A stretch of DNA of 64,000 bases from JBGAQP01 sp044220635 (GTDB lineage: Bacteria > Pseudomonadota > Gammaproteobacteria > Burkholderiales > Usitatibacteraceae), in NCBI GenBank assembly GCA_044220635.1, contig JBGAQP010000002.1, forward strand, positions 1 through 64,000. The letters run 5' to 3'. The notes under the pieces are model-generated. The model was not told the origin of the DNA and ran no database searches. It saw only the letters and a list, made by a program, of their open reading frames with translations. Position 1 is the stretch's first letter, and each line of letters opens with the position of its first letter. Of this stretch, positions 16,181-24,478 are shown one piece after another. Position numbers and translations under genes: made by a program.

Positions 16181-17107
16181 CTAGATCTTCTCGGTGAGCT
16201 CCGGGACGATCTGGAAGAGGTCGCCCGCGAGGCCGTAGTCCGCGACCTGGAAGATCGGCGCTTCCGGGTCCTTGTTGATCGCCACGATCACCTTGCTGTC
16301 CTTCATCCCCGCGAGGTGCTGGATCGCGCCCGAGATGCCCACGGCGACGTAGAGCTCGGGAGCGACGATCTTGCCCGTCTGCCCGACCTGGCAGTCGTTG
16401 GGCACGAAGCCGGAGTCGACCGCGGCGCGCGAGGCGCCGATGGCCGCACCCAGCTTGTCCGCGAGGGCCTCGAGCAGGCGGAAATTCTCCGCGCTCGCGA
16501 GCCCGCGCCCGCCGGAGACCACGCGGCGCGCGCCGGCGAGCTCCGGGCGCTCCGACTTCGTGAGCTCCCGGCCGAGGAGCCGCGACTTCCCCGCGTCGGG
16601 GGCGGCCGCGACCGCCTCGACCGTTGCCGAGCCCGTCATCGGGGCGGCGTCGAAGCCGGTGGCGCGCACCGTGACCACCTTGATCGCGTCGGGCGCTTGC
16701 ACGGTGGCGAAGGCGTTGCCCGCGTAGATGGGGCGCACGAAGGTGTCGGGCGACTCCACCGCGACGATCTCGGAAACCTGCGCGACGTCGAGGAGCGCGG
16801 CGACCCGCGGCATGAAGGCCTTGCCGAAGGCGCTGGCCGCGGCGACCACGTGCGAATGGCCCCGGGCGAGGCCTGCGACGAGCGCGGCGAGGTTCTCCGG
16901 AAGGCCGTCCGCGTGGGAAGGCCCGTCGGCCACCAGCACCTTCGTGACGCCCGCGAGCTTCGCGCAGGCCGCCGCGGCCGCCGCGCAGCCCGCGCCGGCC
17001 ACCACGGCGTGGATCTCGCCGCCCATCTGCGCGGCGGCGGTGGCGGCGTTGGCCGTGCCCGGCTTGAGGTTCTCGTTGTCGTGCTCGGCGACGAGGAGGA
17101 TGGCCAT
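16181..17107 (-). CDS. etfA: Electron transfer flavoprotein alpha subunit
   Basis: The 308-residue subunit binds the redox FAD of the ETF heterodimer, which carries electrons from acyl-CoA dehydrogenases to the ubiquinone pool. The C-terminal FAD domain shows RVVSGGRGLASAENF, the QVGQTGKIVAPELYVAVGIS block and the GISGAIQHLAGM and AINKDPEAPIF segments. The start shares one base with the etfB stop (17107), typical of etfBA operons. Confidence 0.96.
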   Translation of the reverse strand: MAILLVAEHDNENLKPGTANAATAAAQMGGEIHAVVAGAGCAAAAAACAKLAGVTKVLVADGPSHADGLPENLAALVAGLARGHSHVVAAASAFGKAFMPRVAALLDVAQVSEIVAVESPDTFVRPIYAGNAFATVQAPDAIKVVTVRATGFDAAPMTGSATVEAVAAAPDAGKSRLLGRELTKSERPELAGARRVVSGGRGLASAENFRLLEALADKLGAAIGASRAAVDSGFVPNDCQVGQTGKIVAPELYVAVGISGAIQHLAGMKDSKVIVAINKDPEAPIFQVADYGLAGDLFQIVPELTEKI

Positions 17108-17856
17108 CAGATCACCTTCGCTTCGTTGCGCAGCTTCTCCACGAGCTCGGCCACGTCCTTCACCATCACGCCGCCCTTGCGCGCGGCCGGCTCGCTCACC
17201 TTGAGGGTCTTCAGGCGCGGGGCGACGTCGACCCCGAGGTCGGCGGGCTTCACCGTCTCGAGGGGCTTCTTCTTCGCCTTCATGATGTTGGGCAGCGTCG
17301 CGTAGCGTGGGGTGTTCAGCCGCAGGTCGACGGTGATCACCGCGGGTAGGACGAGCTCCACGCTCTCCAGCCCGCCGTCGATCTCGCGCGTGACCTTCGC
17401 CTTGCCCTCGGCGATCTCGACCCGGCTCGCGAAGGTGGCCTGGGGCCAGTCGAGGAGGGCCGCAAGCATCTGGCCCGTCTGGTTGGCGTCGTCGTCGATC
17501 GCCTGCTTGCCGAGGATCACGAGCCCCGGGCCTTCCTTCGCGGCGAGCGCCCCGAGGAGCTTGGCGACCGCGAGCGGCTGCAGCTCCGCATCGGTCTCCA
17601 CCAGGATCGCGCGGTCCGCGCCCATGGCGAGCGCGGTTCGCAGCGTCTCCTGGCAGGCGGCCACCCCCGCCGAGACGACGACCACCTCGGCGGCCTTGCC
17701 GCCTTCCCTGAGCTTGAGGGCCTCCTCGACGGCGATCTCGTCGAAGGGGTTCATCGACATCTTGATGTTGGCGAGCTCGACGCCGGAGCGATCCGGCTTC
17801 ACGCGCACCTTCACGTTGTAGTCGACCACGCGTTTCACGGCAACGAGGATCTTCAT
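17107..17856 (-). CDS. etfB: Electron transfer flavoprotein beta subunit
   Basis: The 249-residue partner of EtfA, binding AMP in most bacteria. It opens with MKILVAVKRVVDYNVKVRV and contains NPFDEIAVEEALKLRE and the GKQAIDDDANQTGQM region typical of the family. It is first in the etfB-etfA-acyl-CoA dehydrogenase operon, and an A+T-rich promoter with a palindromic operator lies directly upstream, so electron-transfer capacity is likely induced by fatty or organic acyl substrates. Confidence 0.96.
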   Translation of the reverse strand: MKILVAVKRVVDYNVKVRVKPDRSGVELANIKMSMNPFDEIAVEEALKLREGGKAAEVVVVSAGVAACQETLRTALAMGADRAILVETDAELQPLAVAKLLGALAAKEGPGLVILGKQAIDDDANQTGQMLAALLDWPQATFASRVEIAEGKAKVTREIDGGLESVELVLPAVITVDLRLNTPRYATLPNIMKAKKKPLETVKPADLGVDVAPRLKTLKVSEPAARKGGVMVKDVAELVEKLRNEAKVI

Positions 17857-17870
17857 GGCGGGCGGGGCGG

Positions 17871-17890
17871 ATTCAAACGAGTGTTTGAAT
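17871..17890. promoter_or_regulatory. PsrA-like palindromic operator upstream of etfB
   Basis: ATTCAAAC and GTTTGAAT form a perfect 8-base inverted repeat around GAGT. The core CAAAC-N4-GTTTG matches the site I recall for the TetR-family fatty-acid regulator PsrA, whose known targets include etf and beta-oxidation genes. It overlaps the -10 box of the etfB promoter and ends 14 bases before the etfB start, as expected for a repressor. The cognate regulator is not in this window. Confidence 0.65.
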
Positions 17891-17894
17891 TATA
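17889..17894 (-). promoter_or_regulatory. -10 box of the etfB operon
   Basis: On the minus strand this reads TATAAT, an exact -10 consensus, placed about 33 bases before the etfB ATG. The -35 region is GC-rich with no good match. It partly overlaps the palindrome at 17871-17890. Confidence 0.5.
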
Positions 17895-17951
17895 GCCGAA
17901 GGCCACCGCCCCCGTCGGTCATTTGCGCGACCGTCGCGCCCCCCGCCCGGC

Positions 17952-19586
17952 CTAGAGCGCCCGGGCCCGCTCGCGCAGCACGAACTTCTGGATCTTGCCC
18001 GTCGAGGTCTTCGGCAGCTCCCCGAAGACCACGGTGCGCGGGACCTTGAAATGCGCCAGGTGCTCGCGGCACCAGGCGATGATCGCCGCGGCGTCGACCT
18101 CGCCCGCGCCGGGCTTGAGCGTGACGAACGCGCAGGGCGTCTCGCCCCACTTCTCGTCGGGGCGCGCGACCACGGCGGCCTCCATGACCTGCGCATGGCG
18201 GTAGAGGCATTCCTCGACCTCGAGCGAGGAGATGTTCTCGCCTCCGGAGATGATCACGTCCTTCGAGCGGTCCTTCACCTCGATGTAGTTGTCGGGGTGG
18301 CGCACCGCGAGGTCGCCGGTGTGGAACCAGCCCTCGCGGAAGGCCTCGGCCGTCGCCCGCGGGTTCTTCAGGTAGCCCTTCATCACGGTGTTGCCGCGCA
18401 CCATCACCTCGCCGAGCGTCGCGCCGTCGGCGGGCACCGGCGCGTGGGTCGCGGGATCGGCGACCTGGAGGTCGGCGAGCGTCGGATAGCGCACGCCCTG
18501 GCGCGCCATGAGCCGCGCGCGGTCCTCGAGCGCGAGCGCTTCCCACCCCTCCTGCCAGGCGCAGAGCGTGGCGGGGCCGTAGGTCTCCGTGAGGCCGTAG
18601 AGGTGCGTGACGCGGAATCCCATGCGCTCCATCGCCGCGATCACGGCCGAGGGCGGCGCGGCACCCCCCGTGGCCACCTCGACGGTCTGCGCGAAGCGCT
18701 GCTTCACCGATTCGGGGGCGTGCACGAGCATGTTGAGGACGACGGGGGCGCCGCACAAGTGCGTGACGCGGTGGCGCGCGATCGCCGGGAAGATCAGCGC
18801 GGGATCGACCTTGCGCAGGCACACGTGGGTGCCGCCCGCCGCCGTCACCGCCCAGGTGTAGGTCCAGCCGTTGCAGTGGAACATGGGCAGCGTCCAGAGG
18901 TACACCGAGGCGGGCGTGAGCCCGAAGGCGAGCGCGTTGCCGAGCGCGTTGAGGAAAGCGCCGCGATGGTGGTAGACCACGCCCTTGGGGTCGCCCGTCG
19001 TGCCCGAGGTGTAGAGGAGCGAGGCCGGGTCCCACTCGTCCAGCGGGCCCGGCAACCGGAAGTCCGGATCCCCCTCGCCGAGGAGCGCCTCGTAGTCGAT
19101 CGCGCCGAGGCGCTCGCCGCCGGGCCCGAGGGGATCGTCGATGTCGACCACGAGGAGGTTTCGCCCCGCGAGGCGCAGGGCCTCGCCGATCACCGGGGCG
19201 AACTCGCGGTCCGTCAGCAGGGCCTTCGCCTCCCCGTGGTTCAGGCAGAAGGCGATCGTGCGCGCGTCGAGCCGGTAGTTGAGGGCGTTGAGCACGGCCC
19301 CCAGGCCGGGAACGGCGTAATGCGCCTCGAGCAGGGCGGGAACGTTGGGCGCCATGATCGCCACCGTGTCGCCCCGCCCCACCCCGCGCCGCGCGAGCGC
19401 CGAGGCGAGCCGCCGGCAGCGGGCCTCGAACTCGGCGTAGGTCCACGACGCCTCGCCGTGCCGGACGGCGACCTTGCGCGGCCAGGCCTCGGTGGAGCGG
19501 CGCAGGAAATCGACGGGGGTGAGCGGCGCGTGGTTGGCCGGGGTGCGATCGAGCCCGGTGCCGGACGGGGGATCGGGGCGGAGCAC
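17952..19586 (-). CDS. AMP-dependent acyl-CoA ligase
   Basis: Activates a carboxylic acid to its CoA thioester through an acyl-adenylate. The 544-residue ANL enzyme has the phosphate loop LLYTSGTTGDPKGV, the LPMFHCNGW segment, the YGLTETYGP motif, the TGDL hinge region and a C-terminal lysine in KTSTGKIQKF. It resembles medium-chain or 3-methylmercaptopropionate ligases (DmdB) more than FadD. A close paralogue of identical length is at 34890-36524. It trails the Liv transporter genes by ten bases, so it may be co-expressed with them. Confidence 0.88.
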   Translation of the reverse strand: MLRPDPPSGTGLDRTPANHAPLTPVDFLRRSTEAWPRKVAVRHGEASWTYAEFEARCRRLASALARRGVGRGDTVAIMAPNVPALLEAHYAVPGLGAVLNALNYRLDARTIAFCLNHGEAKALLTDREFAPVIGEALRLAGRNLLVVDIDDPLGPGGERLGAIDYEALLGEGDPDFRLPGPLDEWDPASLLYTSGTTGDPKGVVYHHRGAFLNALGNALAFGLTPASVYLWTLPMFHCNGWTYTWAVTAAGGTHVCLRKVDPALIFPAIARHRVTHLCGAPVVLNMLVHAPESVKQRFAQTVEVATGGAAPPSAVIAAMERMGFRVTHLYGLTETYGPATLCAWQEGWEALALEDRARLMARQGVRYPTLADLQVADPATHAPVPADGATLGEVMVRGNTVMKGYLKNPRATAEAFREGWFHTGDLAVRHPDNYIEVKDRSKDVIISGGENISSLEVEECLYRHAQVMEAAVVARPDEKWGETPCAFVTLKPGAGEVDAAAIIAWCREHLAHFKVPRTVVFGELPKTSTGKIQKFVLRERARAL

Positions 19587-19596
19587 CGGGCGCCCG

Positions 19597-20574
19597 TTAC
19601 AGGAGGCCGCGGCGCCGCAGCCAGGCCTCGAACTCGCCGACGAGGCCGCGCCGGAAGGCGAGCACGCAGACCACGAAGATGAACCCCTGCACGATCGTCA
19701 CCCAGGAGCCGAGCTCGGAGAGGTAGTTCTCCATCGCGGCGATGACGAAGGCGCCGGCCACGGGGCCGAAGATCGTGCCCATGTCGCCCACGAGCGTCAT
19801 CAGCACGACCTCGCCCGACATCGTCCAGTGCACGTCGGTGAGCGAGGCGAGCTGGAAGACGATCGCCTTGGTCGCCCCCGCGAGCCCCGCGAGCCCCGCC
19901 GAGAGCACGAAGGCGGCGAGCTTGTAGTGGTCCGTGCGGTACCCGAGGGAGACCGCGCGCGGCTCGTTCTCGCGGATCGCCTTGAGCACCTGGCCGAAGG
20001 GCGAGTGGATGATGCGGTAGATCAGCAGGAATCCCGCCGTGAAGATCGCGAGCACCACGTAGTAGAGGACCAGGGTGTTCGAGAGGTCGAGGACGCCGAG
20101 GAACCGGCCGCGCGGCACCGCCTGGATGCCGTCCTCGCCGCCGGTGAAGGGCGCCTGCAGGCAGAAGAAGTAGACCATCTGGGCGAGCGCGAGCGTGATC
20201 ATCGCGAAGTAGATCCCCTGCCGGCGGATGGCGAGCAGCCCCGCCAGGGCGCCGAGCACCGTCGCGGCGGCCGCCCCCGCCAGGATCGCGAGCTCCGGCG
20301 GCAGGCCCCAGACCTTCGCGGCGTGGGCGGCGACGTAGCCCGCCATGCCGAGGAACATCGCGTGGCCGAAGGACAGAAGCCCCCCGAAGCCGAGCAGCAG
20401 GTTGAAGGCGCAGGCGAAGAGCGCGAAGCACAGCGCCTTCATGACGAAGATCGGGTAGACGACGGTGGGGGCGACCAGGAAAAGCGCCATCATCACCACG
20501 AAGCCGCGGCGGTGGTAGCGGCCCTGCGCGGCGGCGTCGCGCGGGGCGTGCGGCGTGTACGCGTCGTCGGCCAT
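19597..20574 (-). CDS. livM: Branched-chain amino-acid ABC transporter permease LivM
   Basis: A 325-residue inner-membrane permease with about eight to ten hydrophobic segments. The family blocks LLLGFGGLLSFGHAMFLGMAGY and IRENEPRAVSLGY (the cytoplasmic loop that contacts the ATPases) are present. A hydrophilic N-terminal extension of about 25 residues precedes the first membrane span. It pairs with LivH four bases upstream. The real ligand could be a branched-chain amino acid, another amino acid, or a small organic acid or amide. Confidence 0.9.
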   Translation of the reverse strand: MADDAYTPHAPRDAAAQGRYHRRGFVVMMALFLVAPTVVYPIFVMKALCFALFACAFNLLLGFGGLLSFGHAMFLGMAGYVAAHAAKVWGLPPELAILAGAAAATVLGALAGLLAIRRQGIYFAMITLALAQMVYFFCLQAPFTGGEDGIQAVPRGRFLGVLDLSNTLVLYYVVLAIFTAGFLLIYRIIHSPFGQVLKAIRENEPRAVSLGYRTDHYKLAAFVLSAGLAGLAGATKAIVFQLASLTDVHWTMSGEVVLMTLVGDMGTIFGPVAGAFVIAAMENYLSELGSWVTIVQGFIFVVCVLAFRRGLVGEFEAWLRRRGLL

Positions 20575-20578
20575 CGCC

Positions 20579-21463
20579 CTAGCGGCTCCCGAAGAGGCCC
20601 TGCGGCCGGATCATGAGGACGATCGCCATGATCACGAAGATCACGGTGTTCGAGGCCTCGGGGTAGAAGACCTTGGTGAGCCCCTCGATGACGCCGAGGC
20701 CGAAGCCCGTGACGATCGCGCCCATGATCGAGCCCATGCCGCCGATCACCACGACCGCGAACACGACGATGATCGTGTCCGCTCCCATGAGCGGGTTCAC
20801 CTGGTAGATGGGCGCGGCCATCACGCCCGCGAGCCCCGCGAGGGCCACGCCGAAGCCGTAGGTGAGCGTGATCATGCGCGGCACGTTGATCCCGAAGGCC
20901 TGGACCATGGCGGGGTTCTCCGTGGCCGCGCGCAGGTAGGCGCCGAGCTTCGTGCGCTCGATCACGAACCAGGTGCCCACGCACACCACGGCCGAGGCGA
21001 CGATCACCCAGGCGCGGTAGTTCGGCAGGAACATGAACCCCAGGTTCCTCCCGCCCTCGAGCTGCGCCGGGATCGCGTACGGCAGGCCCGCGGAGCCGAA
21101 CTCGTGCCGGAAGGTGCCCTGGATGACGAGCGCGAGGCCGAAGGTGAGGAGCAGCCCGTAGAGGTGGTCGAGCTTGTACAGGCGCGAGAGCATCAGCCGC
21201 TCGATGACGATGCCCGTGAGGCCCACGGCGAGCGGCGCGAGGACGAGCGCCCACCAGTAGTTGAGCCCCAGCTTGTTCAGCAGGAAGTACGCCGCGAAGG
21301 CGCCCATCATGTACTGGGCGCCGTGCGTGAAGTTGATGATGTTGAGCAGGCCGAAGATGACGGCGAGCCCGAGCGAGAGCAGCGCGTAGAACGACCCGTT
21401 GATGAGGCCGATCAGGAGTTGCCCCATGATGGCGGGCAGCGGCTTGCCGAAGATCTCGATCAC
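20579..21463 (-). CDS. livH: Branched-chain amino-acid ABC transporter permease LivH
   Basis: A 294-residue permease, the second membrane subunit of the importer. Typical features are the N-terminal LLIGLINGSFYALLSLGLA stretch, IFGLLNIINFTHGAQYMMGA and the ATPase-contact loop with AATENPAMVQAFGIN. It ends in RPQGLFGSR, the usual LivH ending. The gap to the binding-protein gene (95 bases) is very GC-rich and contains no obvious promoter. Confidence 0.92.
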   Translation of the reverse strand: MIEIFGKPLPAIMGQLLIGLINGSFYALLSLGLAVIFGLLNIINFTHGAQYMMGAFAAYFLLNKLGLNYWWALVLAPLAVGLTGIVIERLMLSRLYKLDHLYGLLLTFGLALVIQGTFRHEFGSAGLPYAIPAQLEGGRNLGFMFLPNYRAWVIVASAVVCVGTWFVIERTKLGAYLRAATENPAMVQAFGINVPRMITLTYGFGVALAGLAGVMAAPIYQVNPLMGADTIIVVFAVVVIGGMGSIMGAIVTGFGLGVIEGLTKVFYPEASNTVIFVIMAIVLMIRPQGLFGSR

Positions 21464-21558
21464 GTCATCCTCGCGGCGCCCGGGGGGCCGGCGGCGGGGA
21501 GCCCTCCGGCCCCCCGCCCCGCGCCCGGGCGCAGGCGTGCATCACCCGGCGCGCCCCT

Positions 21559-22770
21559 CTACTTCTTCACGAGCGGGCAGCCGCCGTCGGCCATGGGCCG
21601 GAAGGCCTGCTCCGCCGGGATCGTGGCGCGCACCTTGTAGTAGTCCCACGGCCCCTTGGACTCGGCGGGCTTCTTCACCTCGAACAGGTACGAGGGGTGG
21701 ATCTTGCGCCCGTCGGCCCGGACCGCGCCCTTGCCGAAGAGCGGGTCGTCCGTGGGCAACTCCTTCATCTTCGCGATGACCTTGGTGCCGTCGTCGCCCT
21801 TGAGCGCCGCCACCGCCTTCAGGTAGTGCAGCACGCCCGAGTAGACGCCGGCCTGGCCCATCGAGGGCATCTTGCCGTTGTTCTGCGCGGCGAAGCGCTT
21901 CGACCAGGCGCGCGTCTGGTCGTTGAGGTCCCAGTAGAAGCTCTCGGTGAAGATGAGGCCCTGGGCCTTCTCGAGCCCCAGCGCGTGCACGTCGGTGATG
22001 AACACGAGCAGCCCCGCGAGGTTCTGCCCGCCCTTGACGATGCCGAACTCCGCCGCCTGCTTGATGGCGTTGGTCGTGTCGGCGCCGGCGTTCGCGAGCC
22101 CGATGATCTTCGCCTTGGAGGCCTGCGCCTGCAGCAGGAACGAGGAGAAGTCCGAGCTCGGGAAGGGGTGGCGGACCTTGCCGAGGACCTTGCCGCCGCT
22201 CTTGAGCACCACGGCCTCGGTGTCGCGCTCGAGGGCGTGGCCGAAGGCGTAGTCGGCGGTGAGGAAGAACCAGGTGTCGCCGCCGGTCTTCACGATGGCG
22301 CTGCCGGTGCCGTTGGCGAGCTGCCAGGTGTCGTAGGTCCAGTGGATCGTGTTGGGCGAACAGGCCTTGCCCGAGAGGTCCGACGAGGCGCCGGTCGAGA
22401 CGATGAGGGCCTTGCCCTTCTCCTTCGCGATCTGGTTGATCGCGAGCGCCACCGACGAGGTCGGCACGTCGACGATGAGGTCCACGCCGTCGCTGTCGTA
22501 CCACTTGCGCGCGATCTGCGAGCCCACGTCGGGCTTGTTCTGGTGGTCAGCGGCGATGACCTCGACGGTGAGGCCCTTCTCCTTCGCCTTGAAGTCCTCG
22601 ACCGCCATCCGGGCGGCGAGCGTCGAACCCGGTCCCGAGAGGTCGGCGTACGTGCCGGCCTGGTCGTTGAGGACCCCGATCTTCACCACGTTGCCCGAGA
22701 TCTGGGCGTGGGCGCCGGCCGCGAGGGCCAGCAGGGCGGCTGCGGAAATCAGCTTGCGCTTGAACGTCAT
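21559..22770 (-). CDS. ABC transporter periplasmic substrate-binding protein (LivK type)
   Basis: A 403-residue type I periplasmic binding protein. The signal peptide MTFKRKLISAAALLALAAG is followed by an AHA site near residue 22. The mature N-terminus starts with VKIGVLNDQAGTYADLSGPG, the classic ligand-fold opening, and ADHQNKPDVGSQIARKW follows. This branch often binds non-amino-acid ligands as well as leucine-type amino acids, so the ligand is not fixed. GAGGAGTGACC just upstream is a strong ribosome site. Confidence 0.9.
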   Translation of the reverse strand: MTFKRKLISAAALLALAAGAHAQISGNVVKIGVLNDQAGTYADLSGPGSTLAARMAVEDFKAKEKGLTVEVIAADHQNKPDVGSQIARKWYDSDGVDLIVDVPTSSVALAINQIAKEKGKALIVSTGASSDLSGKACSPNTIHWTYDTWQLANGTGSAIVKTGGDTWFFLTADYAFGHALERDTEAVVLKSGGKVLGKVRHPFPSSDFSSFLLQAQASKAKIIGLANAGADTTNAIKQAAEFGIVKGGQNLAGLLVFITDVHALGLEKAQGLIFTESFYWDLNDQTRAWSKRFAAQNNGKMPSMGQAGVYSGVLHYLKAVAALKGDDGTKVIAKMKELPTDDPLFGKGAVRADGRKIHPSYLFEVKKPAESKGPWDYYKVRATIPAEQAFRPMADGGCPLVKK

Positions 22771-22799
22771 CTTCGGTCACTCCTCTTTCGTCGCAAAGG

Positions 22800-23504
22800 T
22801 CACAAACCCAGGTACTCGTGCAGGAGCTGCGTCTTGCTCTCCAGCTCCGAGGCGGAAAACGACTCCGCGATCTTGCCATGCTCCATCACGTAGAACCGGT
22901 CGGCGAGCGGCGCCGCGAACCGGAAGTTCTGCTCGACCAGCACGATGGTGAAGCCGCGCTCCTTGAGCCTGACGATCACGCGGCCGAGCGCCTGCACGAT
23001 CACCGGGGCGAGGCCCTCGGTGATCTCGTCGAGCAGCAGCACGTGCGCGCCCGTGCGCAGGATGCGCGCCATCGCGAGCATCTGCTGCTCGCCGCCGGAG
23101 AGCTTCGTGCCCTGCGCGGTCTTCCGGCGCTCGCGCAGGTTCGGGAACATCTCGTAGATCTCGTCCACGCTCATGCCGCCTTCGCCGATGCGCGGGGGCA
23201 GGAGCAGGTTCTCCTCCACGGAGAGGCTGGCGAAGATGGCGCGCTCCTCGGGGCAGTAGCCGATCCCCCGGTGCGCGACCTTGTGCGTGGGCCAGGCCAC
23301 CGTCTCGCGGCCCTCGACCAGGATGGAGCCCGCGCGCCGGCCCACGAGGCCCATGACCGACTTGAGCGTCGTCGTGCGCCCGGAGCCGTTGCGCCCGAGC
23401 AGCGTCACCACCTCGCCCTGGTTCACGACGAGGTCCACGCCGTGCAGGATGTGCGACTCGCCGTACCAGGCGTGCAGGCCGGCGATGCGCAGGACCTCAC
23501 CCAT
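22800..23504 (-). CDS. livF: ABC transporter ATPase LivF
   Basis: A 234-residue ATPase of the Liv importer. The signature LSGGEQQMLAMARIL and Walker B VLLLDEIT are present and the length is normal. The Walker A loop reads GRNGSGRTT (37-45) with Arg43 (codon CGC) where lysine is usual. The rest of the protein shows no decay, so I treat it as a functional variant. It overlaps livG by eight bases. Confidence 0.92.
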   Translation of the reverse strand: MGEVLRIAGLHAWYGESHILHGVDLVVNQGEVVTLLGRNGSGRTTTLKSVMGLVGRRAGSILVEGRETVAWPTHKVAHRGIGYCPEERAIFASLSVEENLLLPPRIGEGGMSVDEIYEMFPNLRERRKTAQGTKLSGGEQQMLAMARILRTGAHVLLLDEITEGLAPVIVQALGRVIVRLKERGFTIVLVEQNFRFAAPLADRFYVMEHGKIAESFSASELESKTQLLHEYLGL

Positions 23505-24261
23505 GGCCGGCCCCGCTCGTGCCCATGTAGGCCTCGATCACCTGCGGGTTCGCGGAGACCTCCGCGTAGGGCCCCTCGGTGAGCACCGCGCCGCGCTGGA
23601 GCACCGTGATCGTGTCGCAGATGCCGGAGACCACGCCCATGTTGTGCTCGACCATCAGGACCGTGCGGCCCTTCGCGACCTCCTTGATGAGGTTCTTCAC
23701 GAGGTCGACGTCCTCGTGCCCCATGCCCGAGGTCGGCTCGTCGAGGAGCATGAGCTCGGGCTCCATCGCGAGCGTGGTCGCGATCTCCAGCGTGCGCTTG
23801 CGACCGTAGGCGAGCTCCACGGCGTGGGTCCGGGCGAAGCGGCGCAGGTCCACGCGGTCGAGGAGCGCGAGCGCGCGCTCGTCGAGCGCCTCCAGCGTGC
23901 GCTCCGGCTTCCAGAAATGGAAGCTCGTGCCGAGCGAGCGCTGCAGCGCGATGCGCACGTTCTCGAGCACCGTGAGGTTGGGGAACACCGCCGAGATCTG
24001 GAAGGAGCGGATGATGCCGCGGCGCGCGACGTCCGCCGGCTTCTCGTGCGTGATGTCCTCGCCGTTGAAGAGGATGGTCCCCGCCGTCACGGGCAGGAAC
24101 TTCGTCAGCAGGTTGAAGGTGGTGGTCTTGCCGGCGCCGTTCGGGCCGATCAGCGCGTGGATCGTGCCGCGGCGCACCTTGAGGTCCACGCGGTCCACGG
24201 CGACGAAGCCCTTGAACTCCTTCGTGAGGCCGCGCGTCTCGAGGATCGTGTCGCCGGTCAT
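23497..24261 (-). CDS. livG: ABC transporter ATPase LivG
   Basis: The 254-residue partner ATPase, first gene of the transporter operon. Walker A is canonical (GPNGAGKTT, about 39-47), Walker B is LMLLDEPTSGM and the signature is the degenerate LAYGRKRTLEIA form typical of LivG. The pairing of a canonical LivG with an arginine-variant LivF means at least one complete ATP site is expected. The promoter must lie in the 217-base gap upstream, which holds the palindrome at 24322-24333. Confidence 0.93.
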   Translation of the reverse strand: MTGDTILETRGLTKEFKGFVAVDRVDLKVRRGTIHALIGPNGAGKTTTFNLLTKFLPVTAGTILFNGEDITHEKPADVARRGIIRSFQISAVFPNLTVLENVRIALQRSLGTSFHFWKPERTLEALDERALALLDRVDLRRFARTHAVELAYGRKRTLEIATTLAMEPELMLLDEPTSGMGHEDVDLVKNLIKEVAKGRTVLMVEHNMGVVSGICDTITVLQRGAVLTEGPYAEVSANPQVIEAYMGTSGAGHG

Positions 24262-24321
24262 GGAGTGCGGAAGTGGTGCGGATGGCGTGAAGCTGCGCGG
24301 GCCGCGGGACCGGCGCCGTTT

Positions 24322-24333
24322 CCGGACGTCCGG
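24322..24333. promoter_or_regulatory. Palindrome upstream of livG
   Basis: CCGGACGTCCGG is a perfect 12-base palindrome 61 bases upstream of the livG start. It could be an operator for the transporter operon, but short GC palindromes are frequent in this genome and no promoter hexamers are clear beside it. Confidence 0.2.
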
Positions 24334-24436
24334 ACGACCGGATTCCTCCGGTGCCTCGGCATCCTAACCCACGCTTTCCGGGCGTCGCAAGGCGCAGGCG
24401 CCGCGCGCGAAGGCGCGCGGCCGCCGGGCGGGAGCG

Positions 24437-24467
24437 CCCGGGGCCCGCCCCGGCGGGCGGCCCCGGG
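24437..24467. terminator. GC-rich hairpin after the anchor-D gene
   Basis: CCCGGGGCC (24437-24445) pairs perfectly with GGCCCCGGG (24459-24467) around a partly pairing centre. It lies just downstream of the minus-strand gene ending at 24479. No run of T follows on that strand, so it is a weak candidate for an intrinsic terminator or an mRNA 3' end stabiliser. Confidence 0.35.
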
Positions 24468-24478
24468 CTAGTCGGGGC

